From Cyprinodon diabolis (lineage: Eukaryota; Chordata; Actinopteri; Cyprinodontiformes; Cyprinodontidae): a DNA stretch of 64,000 bases. Under the pieces are notes generated by a model. The model was not told where the DNA came from. It worked only from the letters and a program-made list of their open reading frames with translations, and searched no databases. The stretch covers positions 62,001 to 126,000 of the forward strand of contig JARPUW010000561.1 of NCBI GenBank assembly GCA_030533445.1, in the 5' to 3' direction. Every line of letters begins with the position of its first letter. Within the stretch, counting starts at the first letter, position 1. Positions 48,149-61,598 of this stretch are shown here, one piece after another. The position numbers and the translations under genes are program-made.

Positions 48149-50272
48149 ATCTAGAGCTGAAAACTAACAATATAAAGTAGATTTGAGCAGATGTTTCTGG
48201 TTCCAAGCTTCAAATCAGAAGTTGAGGCCAAAACGCTCTTTTCACAGTGAGATAATGCCATTTTGGCCTCTGGAGTTGTAACAGACAAACCATTAATGAT
48301 ACAGCCATGATCTTTTCTGGCAATCATCTAGAGCTGAAAACTAACAATATAAAGTAGATTTGAGCAGATGTTTTTGGTTCCAAGCTTCAAATCAGAAGTT
48401 GAGGCCAAAACGCTCTTTTCACAGTGAGATAATGCCATTTTGGCCTCTGGAGTTGTAACAGACAAACCATTAATGATACAGCCATGATCTTTTCTGGCAA
48501 TCATCTAGAGCTGAAAACTAACAATATAAAGTAGATTTGAGCAGATGTTTTTGGTTCCAAGCTTCAAATCAGAAGTTGAGGCCAAAACATTCTTTTTACA
48601 GTGAGATAATGCCATTTTGGCCTCTGGAGTAGTAACAGACAAACCATTAATGATACAGCCATGATCTTTTCTGGCAATCATCTAGAGCTGAAAACTAAAT
48701 ATATAAAGTAGATTTGGGCAGATGTTTTTGGTTCCAAGCTTCAAATCAGAAGTTGAGGCCAAAACGCTCTTTTCACAGTGAGATAATGCCATTTTGGCCT
48801 CTGGAGTAGTAACAGACAAATCATTAATGATACAGCCATGATCTTTTCTGGCAATCATCTAGAGCTGAAAACTAAATATATAAAGTAGATTTGGGCAGAT
48901 GTTTTTGGTTCCAAGCTTCAAATCAGAAGTTGAGGCCAAAACGCTCTTTTTACAGTGAGATAATGCCATTTTGGCCTCTGGAGTAGTAACAGACAAACCA
49001 TTAATGATACAGCCATGATCTTTTCTGGCAATCATCTAGAGCTGAAAACTAACAATATAAAGTAGATTTGAGCAGATGTTTTTGGTTCCAAGCTTCAAAT
49101 CAGAAGTTGAGGCCAAAACGCTCTTTTTACAGTGAGATAATGCCATTTTGGCCTCTGGAGTAGTAACAGACAAACCATTAATGATACAGCCATGATCTTT
49201 TCTGGCAATCATCTAGAGCTGAAAACTAAATATATAAAGTAGATTTGGGCAGATGTTTTTGGTTCCAAGCTTCAAATCAGAAGTTGAGGCCAAAACGCTC
49301 TTTTCACAGTGAGATAATGCCATTTTGGCCTCTGGAGTTGTAACAGACAAACCATTAATGATACAGCCATGATCTTTTCTGGCAATCATCTAGAGCTGAA
49401 AACTAACAATATAAAGTAGATTTGAGCAGATGTTTTTGGTTCCAAGCTTCAAATCAGAAGTTGAGGCCAAAACGCTCTTTTTACAGTGAGATAATGCCAT
49501 TTTGGCCTCTGGAGTAGTAACAGACAAACCATTAATGATACAGCCATGATCTTTTCTGGCAATCATCTAGAGCTGAAAACTAAATATATAAAGTAGATTT
49601 GGGCAGATGTTTTTGGTTCCAAGCTTCAAATCAGAAGTTGAGGCCAAAACGCTCTTTTCACAGTGAGATAATGCCATTTTGGCCTCTGGAGTTGTAACAG
49701 ACAAACCATTAATGATACAGCCACGATCTTTTCTGGCAATCATCTAGAGCTGAAAACTAACAATATAAAGTAGATTTGAGCAGATGTTTTTGGTTCCAAG
49801 CTTCAAATCAGAAGTTGAGGCCAAAACGCTCTTTTCACAGTGAGATAATGCCATTTTGGCCTCTGGAGTTGTAACAGACAAACCATTAATGATACAGCCA
49901 CGATATTTTCTGGCAATCATCTAGAGCTGAAAACTAACAATATAAAGTAGATTTGAGCAGATGTTTTTGGTTCCAAGCTTCAAATCAGAAGTTGAGGCCA
50001 AAACGCTCTTTTCACAGTGAGATAATGCCATTTTGGCCTCTGGAGTTGTAACAGACAAACCATTAATGATACAGCCATGATCTTTTCTGGCAATCATCTA
50101 GAGCTGAAAACTAACAATATAAAGTAGATTTGAGCAGATGTTTTTGGTTCCAAGCTTCAAATCAGAAGTTGAGGCCAAAACGCTCTTTTCACAGTGAGAT
50201 AATGCCATTTTGGCCTCTGGAGTTGTAACAGACAAACCATTAATGATACAGCCATGATCTTTTCTGGCAATC
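48149..50272 (+). repeat. 12-monomer block, copy c (m273-m284)
   Basis: Same order as copies a and b. m282 has a private CGATATTTTC. Followed by M (m285), as copy a is followed by M (m246). Confidence 0.86.
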
Positions 50273-50449
50273 ATCTAGAGCTGAAAACTAACAATATAAA
50301 GTAGATTTGAGCAGATGTTTTTGGTTCCAAGCTTCAAATCAGAAGTTGAGGCCAAAACATTCTTTTTACAGTGAGATAATGCCATTTTGGCCTCTGGAGT
50401 AGTAACAGACAAACCATTAATGATACAGCCATGATCTTTTCTGGCAATC

Positions 50450-53103
50450 ATCTAGAGCGGAAAACTAAATATATAAAGTAGATTTGGGCAGATGTTTTTG
50501 GTTCCAAGCTTCAAATCAGAAGTTGAGGCCAAAACGCTCTTTTCACAGTGAGATAATGCCATTTTGGCCTCTGGAGTAGTAACAGACAAATCATTAATGA
50601 TACAGCCATGATCTTTTCTGGCAATCATCTAGAGCTGAAAACTAAATATATAAAGTAGATTTGGGCAGATGTTTTTGGTTCCAAGCTTCAAATCAGAAGT
50701 TGAGGCCAAAACGCTCTTTTCACAGTGAGATAATGCCATTTTGGCCTCTGGAGTTGTAACAGACAAACCATTAATGATACAGCCACGATCTTTTCTGGCA
50801 ATCATCTAGAGCTGAAAACTAACAATATAAAGTAGATTTGAGCAGATGTTTTTGGTTCCAAGCTTCAAATCAGAAGTTGAGGCCAAAACGCTCTTTTCAC
50901 AGTGAGATAATGCCATTTTGGCCTCTGGAGTTGTAACAGACAAACCATTAATGATACAGTCATGATCTTTTCTGGCAATCATCTAGAGCTGAAAACTAAC
51001 AATATAAAGTAGATTTGAGCAGATGTTTTTGGTTCCAAGCTTCAAATCAGAAGTTGAGGCCAAAACGCTCTTTTTACAGTGAGATAATGCCATTTTGGCC
51101 TCTGGAGTTGTAACAGACAAACCATTAATGATACAGCAATGATCTTTTCTGGCAATCATCTAGAGCTGAAAACTAACAATATAAAGTAGATTTGAGCAGA
51201 TGTTTTTTGTTCCAAGCTTCAAAACAGAAGTTGAGGCCAAAACGCTCTTTTCACAGTGAAATAATGCCATTTTGGCCTCTAGAGTTGTAACAGACAAACC
51301 ATTAATGATACAGCCACGATCTTTTCTGGCAATCATCTAGAGCTGAAAACTAACAATATAAAGTAGATTTGAGCAGATGTTTTTGGTTCCAAGCTTCAAA
51401 ACAGAAGTTGAGGCCAAAACGCTCTTTTCACAGTGAGATAATGCCATTTTGGCCTCTAGAGTTGTAACAGACAAACCATTAATGATACTGCCATGATCTT
51501 TTCTGGCAATCATCTAGAGCTGAAAACTAACAATATAAAGTAGATTTGAGCAGATGTTTTTGGTTCCAAGCTTCAAATCAGAAGTTGAGGCCAAAACGCT
51601 CTTTTTACAGTGAGATAATGCCATTTTGGCCTCTGGAGTAGTAACAGACAAACCATTAATGATACAGCCATGATCTTTTCTGGCAATCATCTAGAGCTGA
51701 AAACTAACAATATAAAGTAGATTTGAGCAGATGTTTTTGGTTCCAAGCTTCAAATCAGAAGTTGAGGCCAAAACGCTCTTTTCACAGTGAGATAATGCCA
51801 TTTTGGCCTCTGGAGTTGTAACAGACAAACCATTAATGATACAGCCATGATCTTTTCTGGCAATCATCTACAGCTGAAAACTAACAATATAAAGTAGATT
51901 TGAGCAGATGTTTTTGGTTCCAAGCTTCAAATCAGAAGTTGAGGCCAAAACGCTCGTTTCACAGTGAGATAATGCCATTTTGGCCTCTGGAGTTGTAACA
52001 GACAAACCATTAACGATACAGCCACGATCTTTTCTGGCAATCATCTAGAGCTGAAAACTAACAATATAAAGTAGATTTGAGCAGATGTTTTTGGTTCCAA
52101 GCTTCAAATCAGAAGTTGAGGCCAAAACGCTCTTTTCACAGTGAGATAATGCCATTTTGGCCTCTGGAGTTGTAACAGACAAAATTTAATGATACAGCCA
52201 TGATCTTTTCTGGCAATCATCTACAGCTGAAAACTAACAATATAAAGTAGATTTGAGCAGATGTTTTTGGTTCCAAGCTTCAAATCAGAAGTTGAGGCCA
52301 AAACGCTCTTTTTACAGTGAGATAATGCCATTTTGGCCTCTGGAGTAGTAACAGACAAACCATTAATGATACAGCCATGATCTTTTCTGGCAATCATCTA
52401 GAGCTGAAAACTAACAATATAAAGTAGATTTGAGCAGATGTTTTTGGTTCCAAGCTTCAAAACAGAAGTTGAGGCCAAAACGCTCTTTTCACAGTGAGAT
52501 AATGCCATTTTGGCCTCTGGAGTAGTAACAGACAAACCATTAATGATACAGCCATGATCTTTTCTGGCAATCATCTAGAGCTGAAAACTAACAATATAAA
52601 GTAGATTTGAGCAGATGTTTTTGGTTCCAAGCTCTAAAACAGAAGTTGAGGCCAAAACGCTCTTTTCACAGTGAGATAATGCCATTTTGGCCACTGGAGT
52701 TGTAACAGACAAACCATTAATGATACAGCCATGATCTTTTCTGGCAATCATCTAGAGCTGAAAACTAACAATATAAAGTAGATTTGAGCAGATGTTTTTG
52801 GTTCCAAGCTTCAAAACAGAAGTTGAGGCCAAAACGCTCTTTTCACAGTGAAATAATGCCATTTTGGCCTCTAGAGTTGTAACAGACAAACCATTAATGA
52901 TACAGCCACGATCTTTTCTGGCAATCATCTAGAGCTGAAAACTAAAAATATAAAGTAGATTTGAGCAGATGTTTTTGGTTCCAAGCTTCAAAACAGAAGT
53001 TGAGGCCAAAACGCTCTTTTCACAGTGAGATAATGCCATTTTGGCCTCTGGAGTTGTAACAGACAAACCATTAATGATACAGCCATGATCTTTTCTGGCA
53101 ATC
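50450..53103 (+). repeat. 15-monomer block, copy 1 (m286-m300, 2,654 bp)
   Basis: Order V(T142) Wc T B-like L Y R N Q* N- QR K(A129) K~ L2 K. Private marks: GCTCGTTTCAC and TTAACGATAC in m294, the 1-bp deletion in m295, AAGCTCTAAAAC and GGCCACTGG in m298, and CTAAAAATAT in m300. The B-like monomer m289 lacks T85. This is the most divergent region of the window. It is repeated at 55759-58412. Confidence 0.9.
52043..52218 (+). repeat. 176-bp monomer m295 (1-bp net deletion)
   Basis: ACAAACCATTAATG becomes ACAAAATTTAATG at about 52180-52191, losing one base. Shared only with m325. Confidence 0.93.
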
Positions 53104-55758
53104 ATCTACAGCTGAAAACTAACAATATAAAGTAGATTTGAGCAGATGTTTTTGGTTCCAAGCTTCAAATCAGAAGTTGAGGCCAAAACGCTCTTTTTAC
53201 AGTGAGATAATGCCATTTTGGCCTCTGGAGTAGTAACAGACAAACCATTAATGATACAGCCATGATCTTTTCTGGCAATCATCTAGAGCTGAAAACTAAA
53301 TATATAAAGTAGATTTGGGCAGATGTTTTTGGTTCCAAGCTTCAAATCAGAAGTTGAGGCCAAAACGCTCTTTTCACAGTGAGATAATGCCATTTTGGCC
53401 TCTGGAGTTGTAACAGACAAACCATTAATGATACAGCCACGATCTTTTCTGGCAATCATCTAGAGCTGAAAACTAACAATATAAAGTAGATTTGAGCAGA
53501 TGTTTTTGGTTCCAAGCTTCAAATCAGAAGTTGAGGCCAAAACGCTCTTTTCACAGTGAGATAATGCCATTTTGGCCTCTGGAGTTGTAACAGACAAACC
53601 ATTAATGATACAGCCACGATCTTTTCTGGCAATCATCTAGAGCTGAAAACTAACAATATAAAGTAGATTTGAGCAGATGTTTTTGGTTCCAAGCTTCAAA
53701 TCAGAAGTTGAGGCCAAAACGCTCTTTTCACAGTGAGATAATGCCATTTTGGCCTCTGGAGTTGTAACAGACAAACCATTAATGATACAGCCATGATCTT
53801 TTCTGGCAATCATCTAGAGCTGAAAACTAACAATATAAAGTAGATTTGAGCAGATGTTTTTGGTTCCAAGCTTCAAATCAGAAGTTGAGGCCAAAACGCT
53901 CTTTTCACAGTGAGATAATGCCATTTTGGCCTCTGGAGTTGTAACAGACAAACCATTAATGATACAGCCATGATCTTTTCTGGCAATCATCTAGAGCTGA
54001 AAACTAACAATATAAAGTAGATTTGAGCAGATGTTTTTGGTTCCAAGCTTCAAATCAGAAGTTGAGGCCAAAACATTCTTTTTACAGTGAGATAATGCCA
54101 TTTTGGCCTCTGGAGTAGTAACAGACAAACCATTAATGATACAGCCATGATCTTTTCTGGCAATCATCTAGAGCTGAAAACTAACAATATAAAGTAGATT
54201 TGAGCAGATGTTTTTGGTTCCAAGCTTCAAATCAGAAGTTGAGGCCAAAACGCTCTTTTCACAGTGAGATAATGCCATTTTGGCCTCTGGAGTAGTAACA
54301 GACAAATCATTAATGATACAGCCATGATCTTTTCTGGCAATCATCTAGAGCTGAAAACTAAATATATAAAGTAGATATGGGCAGATGTTTTTGGTTCCAA
54401 GCTTCAAATCAGAAGTTGAGGCCAAAACGCTCTTTTTACAGTGAGATAATGCCATTTTGGCCTCTGGAGTAGTAACAGACAAACCATTAATGATACAGCC
54501 ATGATCTTATCTGGCAATCATCTAGAGCTGAAAACTAACAATATAAAGTAGATTTGAGCAGATGTTTTTGGTTCCAAGCTTCAAATCAGAAGTTGAGGCC
54601 AAAACGCTCTTTTTACAGTGAGATAATGCCATTTTGGCCTCTGGAGTAGTAACAGACAAACCATTAATGATACAGCCATGATCTTTTCTGGCAATCATCT
54701 AGAGCTGAAAACTAAATATATAAAGTAGATTTGGGCAGATGTTTTTGGTTCCAAGCTTCAAATCAGAAGTTGAGGCCAAAACGCTCTTTTCACAGTGAGA
54801 TAATGCCATTTTGGCCTCTGGAGTAGTAACAGACAAACCATTAATGATACAGCCATGATCTTTTCTGGCAATCATCTAGAGCTGAAAACTAAATATATAA
54901 AGTAGATTTGGGCAGATGTTTTTGGTTCCAAGCTTCAAATCAGAAGTTGAGGCCAAAACGCTCTTTTCACAGTGAGATAATGCCATTTTGGCCTCTGGAG
55001 TTGTAACAGACAAACCATTAATGATACAGCCACGATCTTTTCTGGCAATCATCTAGAGCTGAAAACTAACAATATAAAGTAGATTTGAGCAGATGTTTTT
55101 GGTTCCAAGCTTCAAATCAGAAGTTGAGGCCAAAACGCTCTTTTCACAGTGAGATAATGCCATTTTGGCCTCTGGAGTTGTAACAGACAAACCATTAATG
55201 ATACAGCCACGATCTTTTCTGGCAATCATCTAGAGCTGAAAACTAACAATATAAAGTAGATTTGAGCAGATGTTTCTGGTTCCAAGCTTCAAATCAGAAG
55301 TTGAGGCCAAAACGCTCTTTTCACAGTGAGATAATGCCATTTTGGCCTCTGGAGTTGTAACAGACAAACCATTAATGATACAGCCATGATCTTTTCTGGC
55401 AATCATCTAGAGCTGAAAACTAACAATATAAAGTAGATTTGAGCAGATGTTTTTGGTTCCAAGCTTCAAATCAGAAGTTGAGGCCAAAACATTCTTTTTA
55501 CAGTGAGATAATGCCATTTTGGCCTCTGGAGTAGTAACAGACAAACCATTAATGATACAGCCATGATCTTTTCTGGCAATCATCTAGAGCTGAAAACTAA
55601 ATATATAAAGTAGATTTGGGCAGATGTTTTTGGTTCCAAGCTTCAAATCAGAAGTTGAGGCCAAAACGCTCTTTTCACAGTGAGATAATGCCATTTTGGC
55701 CTCTGGAGTAGTAACAGACAAATCATTAATGATACAGCCATGATCTTTTCTGGCAATC
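53104..55758 (+). repeat. Intervening 15 monomers, m301-m315
   Basis: Order QR Wc H N N M N(A129,T142) WR(A167) R V Wc H N(C49) M V. It contains one 9-monomer cassette (53281-54873). m307 has the V marks A129 and T142 but the N 5' part (CAATAT, GAGC), another intra-monomer hybrid. m308 has a private AGATATGGGC. Confidence 0.83.
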
Positions 55759-58412
55759 ATCTAGAGCTGAAAACTAAATATATAAAGTAGATTTGGGCAG
55801 ATGTTTTTGGTTCCAAGCTTCAAATCAGAAGTTGAGGCCAAAACGCTCTTTTCACAGTGAGATAATGCCATTTTGGCCTCTGGAGTAGTAACAGACAAAT
55901 CATTAATGATACAGCCATGATCTTTTCTGGCAATCATCTAGAGCTGAAAACTAAATATATAAAGTAGATTTGGGCAGATGTTTTTGGTTCCAAGCTTCAA
56001 ATCAGAAGTTGAGGCCAAAACGCTCTTTTCACAGTGAGATAATGCCATTTTGGCCTCTGGAGTTGTAACAGACAAACCATTAATGATACAGCCACGATCT
56101 TTTCTGGCAATCATCTAGAGCTGAAAACTAACAATATAAAGTAGATTTGAGCAGATGTTTTTGGTTCCAAGCTTCAAATCAGAAGTTGAGGCCAAAACGC
56201 TCTTTTCACAGTGAGATAATGCCATTTTGGCCTCTGGAGTTGTAACAGACAAACCATTAATGATACAGTCATGATCTTTTCTGGCAATCATCTAGAGCTG
56301 AAAACTAACAATATAAAGTAGATTTGAGCAGATGTTTTTGGTTCCAAGCTTCAAATCAGAAGTTGAGGCCAAAACGCTCTTTTTACAGTGAGATAATGCC
56401 ATTTTGGCCTCTGGAGTTGTAACAGACAAACCATTAATGATACAGCAATGATCTTTTCTGGCAATCATCTAGAGCTGAAAGCTAACAATATAAAGTAGAT
56501 TTGAGCAGATGTTTTTTGTTCCAAGCTTCAAAACAGAAGTTGAGGCCAAAACGCTCTTTTCACAGTGAAATAATGCCATTTTGGCCTCTAGAGTTGTAAC
56601 AGACAAACCATTAATGATACAGCCACGATCTTTTCTGGCAATCATCTAGAGCTGAAAACTAACAATATAAAGTAGATTTGAGCAGATGTTTTTGGTTCCA
56701 AGCTTCAAAACAGAAGTTGAGGCCAAAACGCTCTTTTCACAGTGAGATAATGCCATTTTGGCCTCTAGAGTTGTAACAGACAAACCATTAATGATACTGC
56801 CATGATCTTTTCTGGCAATCATCTAGAGCTGAAAACTAACAATATAAAGTAGATGTGAGCAGATGTTTTTGGTTCCAAGCTTCAAATCAGAAGTTGAGGC
56901 CAAAACGCTCTTTTTACAGTGAGATAATGCCATTTTGGCCTCTGGAGTAGTAACAGACAAACCATTAATGATACAGCCATGATCTTTTCTGGCAATCATC
57001 TAGAGCTGAAAACTAACAATATAAAGTAGATTTGAGCAGATGTTTTTGGTTCCAAGCTTCAAATCAGAAGTTGAGGCCAAAACGCTCTTTTCACAGTGAG
57101 ATAATGCCATTTTGGCCTCTGGAGTTGTAACAGACAAACCATTAATGATACAGCCATGATCTTTTCTGGCAATCATCTACAGCTGAAAACTAACAATATA
57201 AAGTAGATTTGAGCAGATGTTTTTGGTTCCAAGCTTCAAATCAGAAGTTGAGGCCAAAACGCTCGTTTCACAGTGAGATAATGCCATTTTGGCCTCTGGA
57301 GTTGTAACAGACAAACCATTAACGATACAGCCACGATCTTTTCTGGCAATCATCTAGAGCTGAAAACTAACAATATAAAGTAGATTTGAGCAGATGTTTT
57401 TGGTTCCAAGCTTCAAATCAGAAGTTGAGGCCAAAACGCTCTTTTCACAGTGAGATAATGCCATTTTGGCCTCTGGAGTTGTAACAGACAAAATTTAATG
57501 ATACAGCCATGATCTTTTCTGGCAATCATCTACAGCTGAAAACTAACAATATAAAGTAGATTTGAGCAGATGTTTTTGGTTCCAAGCTTCAAATCAGAAG
57601 TTGAGGCCAAAACGCTCTTTTTACAGTGAGATAATGCCATTTTGGCCTCTGGAGTAGTAACAGACAAACCATTAATGATACAGCCATGATCTTTTCTGGC
57701 AATCATCTAGAGCTGAAAACTAACAATATAAAGTAGATTTGAGCAGATGTTTTTGGTTCCAAGCTTCAAAACAGAAGTTGAGGCCAAAACGCTCTTTTCA
57801 CAGTGAGATAATGCCATTTTGGCCTCTGGAGTAGTAACAGACAAACCATTAATGATACAGCCATGATCTTTTCTGGCAATCATCTAGAGCTGAAAACTAA
57901 CAATATAAAGTAGATTTGAGCAGATGTTTTTGGTTCCAAGCTCTAAAACAGAAGTTGAGGCCAAAACGCTCTTTTCACAGTGAGATAATGCCATTTTGGC
58001 CACTGGAGTTGTAACAGACAAACCATTAATGATACAGCCATGATCTTTTCTGGCAATCATCTAGAGCTGAAAACTAACAATATAAAGTAGATTTGAGCAG
58101 ATGTTTTTGGTTCCAAGCTTCAAAACAGAAGTTGAGGCCAAAACGCTCTTTTCACAGTGAAATAATGCCATTTTGGCCTCTAGAGTTGTAACAGACAAAC
58201 CATTAATGATACAGCCACGATCTTTTCTGGCAATCATCTAGAGCTGAAAACTAAAAATATAAAGTAGATTTGAGCAGATGTTTTTGGTTCCAAGCTTCAA
58301 AACAGAAGTTGAGGCCAAAACGCTCTTTTCACAGTGAGATAATGCCATTTTGGCCTCTAGAGTTGTAACAGACAAACCATTAATGATACTGCCATGATCT
58401 TTTCTGGCAATC
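55759..58412 (+). repeat. 15-monomer block, copy 2 (m316-m330, 2,654 bp)
   Basis: Offset 5,309 bp from copy 1 (30 monomers less the 1-bp deletion). All private marks are in register. Differences by eye: m286 has G10 and m316 does not; m320 has AAAGCTAAC; m322 has AGATGTGAGC. m330 shares the CTAAAAATAT start of m300 but ends with A124 and CTGCCATG like a Y monomer, so the copies diverge inside that last monomer. Confidence 0.9.
57352..57527 (+). repeat. 176-bp monomer m325, duplicate of m295
   Basis: Same net deletion, 5,309 bp downstream of m295, carried by the 15-monomer duplication. Confidence 0.93.
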
Positions 58413-61400
58413 ATCTAGAGCTGAAAACTAACAATATAAAGTAGATTTGAGCAGATGTTTTTGGTTCCAAGCTTCAAATCAGAAGTTGAGGCCAAAACGC
58501 TCTTTTTACAGTGAGATAATGCCATTTTGGCCTCTGGAGTAGTAACAGACAAACCATTAATGATACAGCCATGATCTTTTCTGGCAATCATCTAGAGCTG
58601 AAAACTAACAATATAAAGTAGATTTGAGCAGATGTTTTTGGTTCCAAGCTTCAAATCAGAAGTTGAGGCCAAAACGCTCTTTTCACAGTGAGATAATGCC
58701 ATTTTGGCCTCTGGAGTTGTAACAGACAAACCATTAATGATACAGCCATGATCTTTTCTGGCAATCATCTAGAGCTGAAAACTAACAATATAAAGTAGAT
58801 TTGAGCAGATGTTTTTGGTTCCAAGCTTCAAATCAGAAGTTGAGGCCAAAACGCTCTTTTTACAGTGAGATAATGCCATTTTGGCCTCTGGAGTAGTAAC
58901 AGACAAACCATTAATGATACAGCCATGATCTTTTCTGGCAATCATCTAGAGCTGAAAACTAAATATATAAAGTAGATTTGGGCAGATGTTTTTGGTTCCA
59001 AGCTTCAAATCAGAAGTTGAGGCCAAAACGCTCTTTTCACAGTGAGATAATGCCATTTTGGCCTCTGGAGTTGTAACAGACAAACCATTAATGATACAGC
59101 CACGATCTTTTCTGGCAATCATCTAGAGCTGAAAACTAACAATATAAAGTAGATTTGAGCAGATGTTTTTGGTTCCAAGCTTCAAATCAGAAGTTGAGGC
59201 CAAAACGCTCTTTTCACAGTGAGATAATGCCATTTTGGCCTCTGGAGTTGTAACAGACAAACCATTAATGATACAGCCACGATCTTTTCTGGCAATCATC
59301 TAGAGCTGAAAACTAACAATATAAAGTAGATTTGAGCAGATGTTTTTGGTTCCAAGCTTCAAATCAGAAGTTGAGGCCAAAACGCTCTTTTCACAGTGAG
59401 ATAATGCCATTTTGGCCTCTGGAGTTGTAACAGACAAACCATTAATGATACAGCCATGATCTTTTCTGGCAATCATCTAGAGCTGAAAACTAACAATATA
59501 AAGTAGATTTGAGCAGATGTTTTTGGTTCCAAGCTTCAAATCAGAAGTTGAGGCCAAAACGCTCTTTTCACAGTGAGATAATGCCATTTTGGCCTCTGGA
59601 GTTGTAACAGACAAACCATTAATGATACAGCCATGATCTTTTCTGGCAATCATCTAGAGCTGAAAACTAACAATATAAAGTAGATTTGAGCAGATGTTTT
59701 TGGTTCCAAGCTTCAAATCAGAAGTTGAGGCCAAAACATTCTTTTTACAGTGAGATAATGCCATTTTGGCCTCTGGAGTAGTAACAGACAAACCATTAAT
59801 GATACAGCCATGATCTTTTCTGGCAATCATCTAGAGCTGAAAACTAAATATATAAAGTAGATTTGGGCAGATGTTTTTGGTTCCAAGCTTCAAATCAGAA
59901 GTTGAGGCCAAAACGCTCTTTTCACAGTGAGATAATGCCATTTTGGCCTCTGGAGTAGTAACAGACAAATCATTAATGATACAGCCATGATCTTTTCTGG
60001 CAATCATCTAGAGCTGAAAACTAAATATATAAAGTAGATTTGGGCAGATGTTTTTGGTTCCAAGCTTCAAATCAGAAGTTGAGGCCAAAACGCTCTTTTT
60101 ACAGTGAGATAATGCCATTTTGGCCTCTGGAGTAGTAACAGACAAACCATTAATGATACAGCCATGATCTTATCTGGCAATCATCTAGAGCTGAAAACTA
60201 ACAATATAAAGTAGATTTGAGCAGATGTTTTTGGTTCCAAGCTTCAAATCAGAAGTTGAGGCCAAAACGCTCTTTTTACAGTGAGATAATGCCATTTTGG
60301 CCTCTGGAGTAGTAACAGACAAACCATTAATGATACAGCCATGATCTTTTCTGGCAATCATCTAGAGCTGAAAACTAAATATATAAAGTAGATTTGGGCA
60401 GATGTTTTTGGTTCCAAGCTTCAAATCAGAAGTTGAGGCCAAAACGCTCTTTTCACAGTGAGATAATGCCATTTTGGCCTCTGGAGTAGTAACAGACAAA
60501 CCATTAATGATACAGCCATGATCTTTTCTGGCAATCATCTAGAGCTGAAAACTAACAATATAAAGTAGATTTGAGCAGATGTTTTTGGTTCCAAGCTTCA
60601 AATCAGAAGTTGAGGCCAAAACGCTCTTTTCACAGTGAGATAATGCCATTTTGGCCTCTGGAGTTGTAACAGACAAACCATTAATGATACAGCCATGATC
60701 TTTTCTGGCAATCATCTACAGCTGAAAACTAACAATATAAAGTAGATTTGAGCAGATGTTTTTGGTTCCAAGCTTCAAATCAGAAGTTGAGGCCAAAACG
60801 CTCTTTTTACAGTGAGATAATGCCATTTTGGCCTCTGGAGTAGTAACAGACAAACCATTAATGATACAGCCATGATCTTTTCTGGCAATCATCTAGAGCT
60901 GAAAACTAAATATATAAAGTAGATTTGGGCAGATGTTTTTGGTTCCAAGCTTCAAATCAGAAGTTGAGGCCAAAACGCTCTTTTCACAGTGAGATAATGC
61001 CATTTTGGCCTCTGGAGTTGTAACAGACAAACCATTAATGATACAGCCACGATCTTTTCTGGCAATCATCTAGAGCTGAAAACTAACAATATAAAGTAGA
61101 TTTGAGCAGATGTTTTTGGTTCCAAGCTTCAAATCAGAAGTTGAGGCCAAAACGCTCTTTTCACAGTGAGATAATGCCATTTTGGCCTCTGGAGTTGTAA
61201 CAGACAAACCATTAATGATACAGCCATGATCTTTTCTGGCAATCATCTAGAGCTGAAAACTAACAATATAAAGTAGATTTGAGCAGATGTTTTTGGTTCC
61301 AAGCTTCAAATCAGAAGTTGAGGCCAAAACGCTCTTTTCACAGTGAGATAATGCCATTTTGGCCTCTGGAGTTGTAACAGACAAACCATTAATGATACAG

Positions 61401-61598
61401 CCATGATCTTTTCTGGCAATCATCTAGAGCTGAAAACTAACAATATAAAGTAGATTTGAGCAGATGTTTTTGGTTCCAAGCTTCAAATCAGAAGTTGAGG
61501 CCAAAACGCTCTTTTCACAGTGAGATAATGCCATTTTGGCCTCTGGAGTTGTAACAGACAAACCATTAATGATACAGCCACGATCTTTTCTGGCAATC
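58413..61598 (+). repeat. Segment m331-m348 with a 9-monomer cassette
   Basis: Order R N R, then Wc H N N M V(T142) WR(A167) R V (58944-60536, the 1,593-bp cassette), then N QR Wc N N H. m344 (QR, TACAG start with T95 and A129) followed by Wc resembles m301-m302. Only satellite is present. Confidence 0.82.
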
